A stretch of 15,366 nucleotides of DNA from an uncultured Oscillospiraceae bacterium (GTDB lineage: Bacteria; Bacillota; Clostridia; Oscillospirales; Oscillospiraceae). Within the stretch, counting starts at the first letter, position 1. Each line of letters starts with the position of its first letter. The stretch covers positions 1 through 15,366 of the forward strand of contig CAJOIG010000011.1 in NCBI GenBank assembly GCA_905234575.1, given 5' to 3'. The position numbers were made by a program, and so were the translations under genes. This document shows positions 15,282 to 15,366 of this stretch, piece after piece. The notes under the pieces were generated by a model, which did no database searches, was not told the DNA's origin, and saw only the letters and a program-made list of their open reading frames with translations.

Positions 15282-15366
15282 GGGGGAATTCCCGAGTGGC
15301 CAAAGGGGACAGACTGTAAATCTGCTGGCAATGCCTTCGGTGGTTCGAATCCACCTTCCCCCACCA
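15282..15366 (+). tRNA. tRNA-Tyr (anticodon GTA)
   Basis: The acceptor stem is GGGGGAA/TTCCCCC and the anticodon loop CTGTAAA gives GTA. A long variable arm (about TGCTGGCAATGCCTTCGG, class II as expected for bacterial tRNA-Tyr) and the T arm GGTTCGAATCC are present. The gene-encoded CCA occupies the last three bases of the window. The gap to tRNA-Thr is 21 bases, so the two share a transcript that probably continues to further tRNAs beyond the edge. Confidence 0.97.

Noticed and set aside
15068..15364. Minus-strand open frame of 98 residues with MGEGGFEPPKALP and RRTRTPDLLITNQLLYRLSYTS-like runs
   Set aside because: It is the antisense of the tRNA-Tyr and tRNA-Thr genes; these peptides are well-known spurious predictions opposite tRNAs.

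Overview
The window looks like chromosomal DNA of a GC-rich, Gram-positive anaerobe of the Bacillota (class Clostridia, plausibly Oscillospirales). This is inferred from gene content: a holB-ricT pair arranged as in Bacillota, YdjG/YdjH/YdjI-like envelope proteins, a YesL-family membrane protein, a minimal SufC/SufB Fe-S assembly pair, a phosphate acyltransferase of the butyryl/acetyl type, strong AGGAGG ribosome binding sites, and consensus SigA promoters lying in short AT-rich gaps of an otherwise GC-rich sequence. I see no phage, insertion sequence, CRISPR array or rRNA.

Layout, left to right. (1) 129-2455, minus strand: a promoter, holB (DNA polymerase III delta prime), ricT (PSP1 family, with an unusual long basic tail) and a 41-residue membrane peptide. 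The genes are joined by ATGA overlaps and a hairpin follows them. (2) 2486-8591, minus strand: a five-gene cluster read from a SigA-type promoter at 8563-8591. In order of transcription it encodes an SPFH protein with three C-terminal zinc ribbons (YdjI-like), a DUF4428 zinc-ribbon protein, a repeat-built lipoprotein with two DUF5067-like domains, a double zinc-ribbon protein with a C-terminal membrane segment (YdjG-like) and a signal-peptide TPM-domain protein (YdjH-like). A strong terminator closes it at 2486-2523. (3) 8800-11270, plus strand: a YesL/DUF624 membrane protein translationally coupled to a GH13 amylosucrase-like enzyme. (4) 11294-12376, minus strand: a monocistronic phosphate acyltransferase gene with its own promoter and terminator. 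(5) 12434-15070, minus strand: an overlapping operon of a radical SAM protein, SufC-type ATPase and SufB/SufD-type scaffold. (6) 15137-15366, plus strand: a consensus promoter driving tRNA-Thr(UGU) and tRNA-Tyr(GUA); the window ends exactly at the CCA of the second.

The most interesting region is cluster (2). In Bacillus subtilis, pspA is followed by ydjG, ydjH and ydjI, whose products form a membrane complex linked to PspA-type envelope stress. Here the same three protein types occur in a different order, without PspA in the window, and with a DUF4428 protein and a DUF5067-like lipoprotein between them. Four of the five products carry a zinc ribbon or a membrane/lipid anchor on recognisable sequence grounds. 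The cluster also carries RNA features that may set its stoichiometry: a terminator-like hairpin just before the YdjG-like gene, a large hairpin before the lipoprotein gene, and two near-identical start-site stem-loops that hold the Shine-Dalgarno in the loop. A second region of interest is the radical SAM gene fused by overlap to a minimal Fe-S assembly pair.
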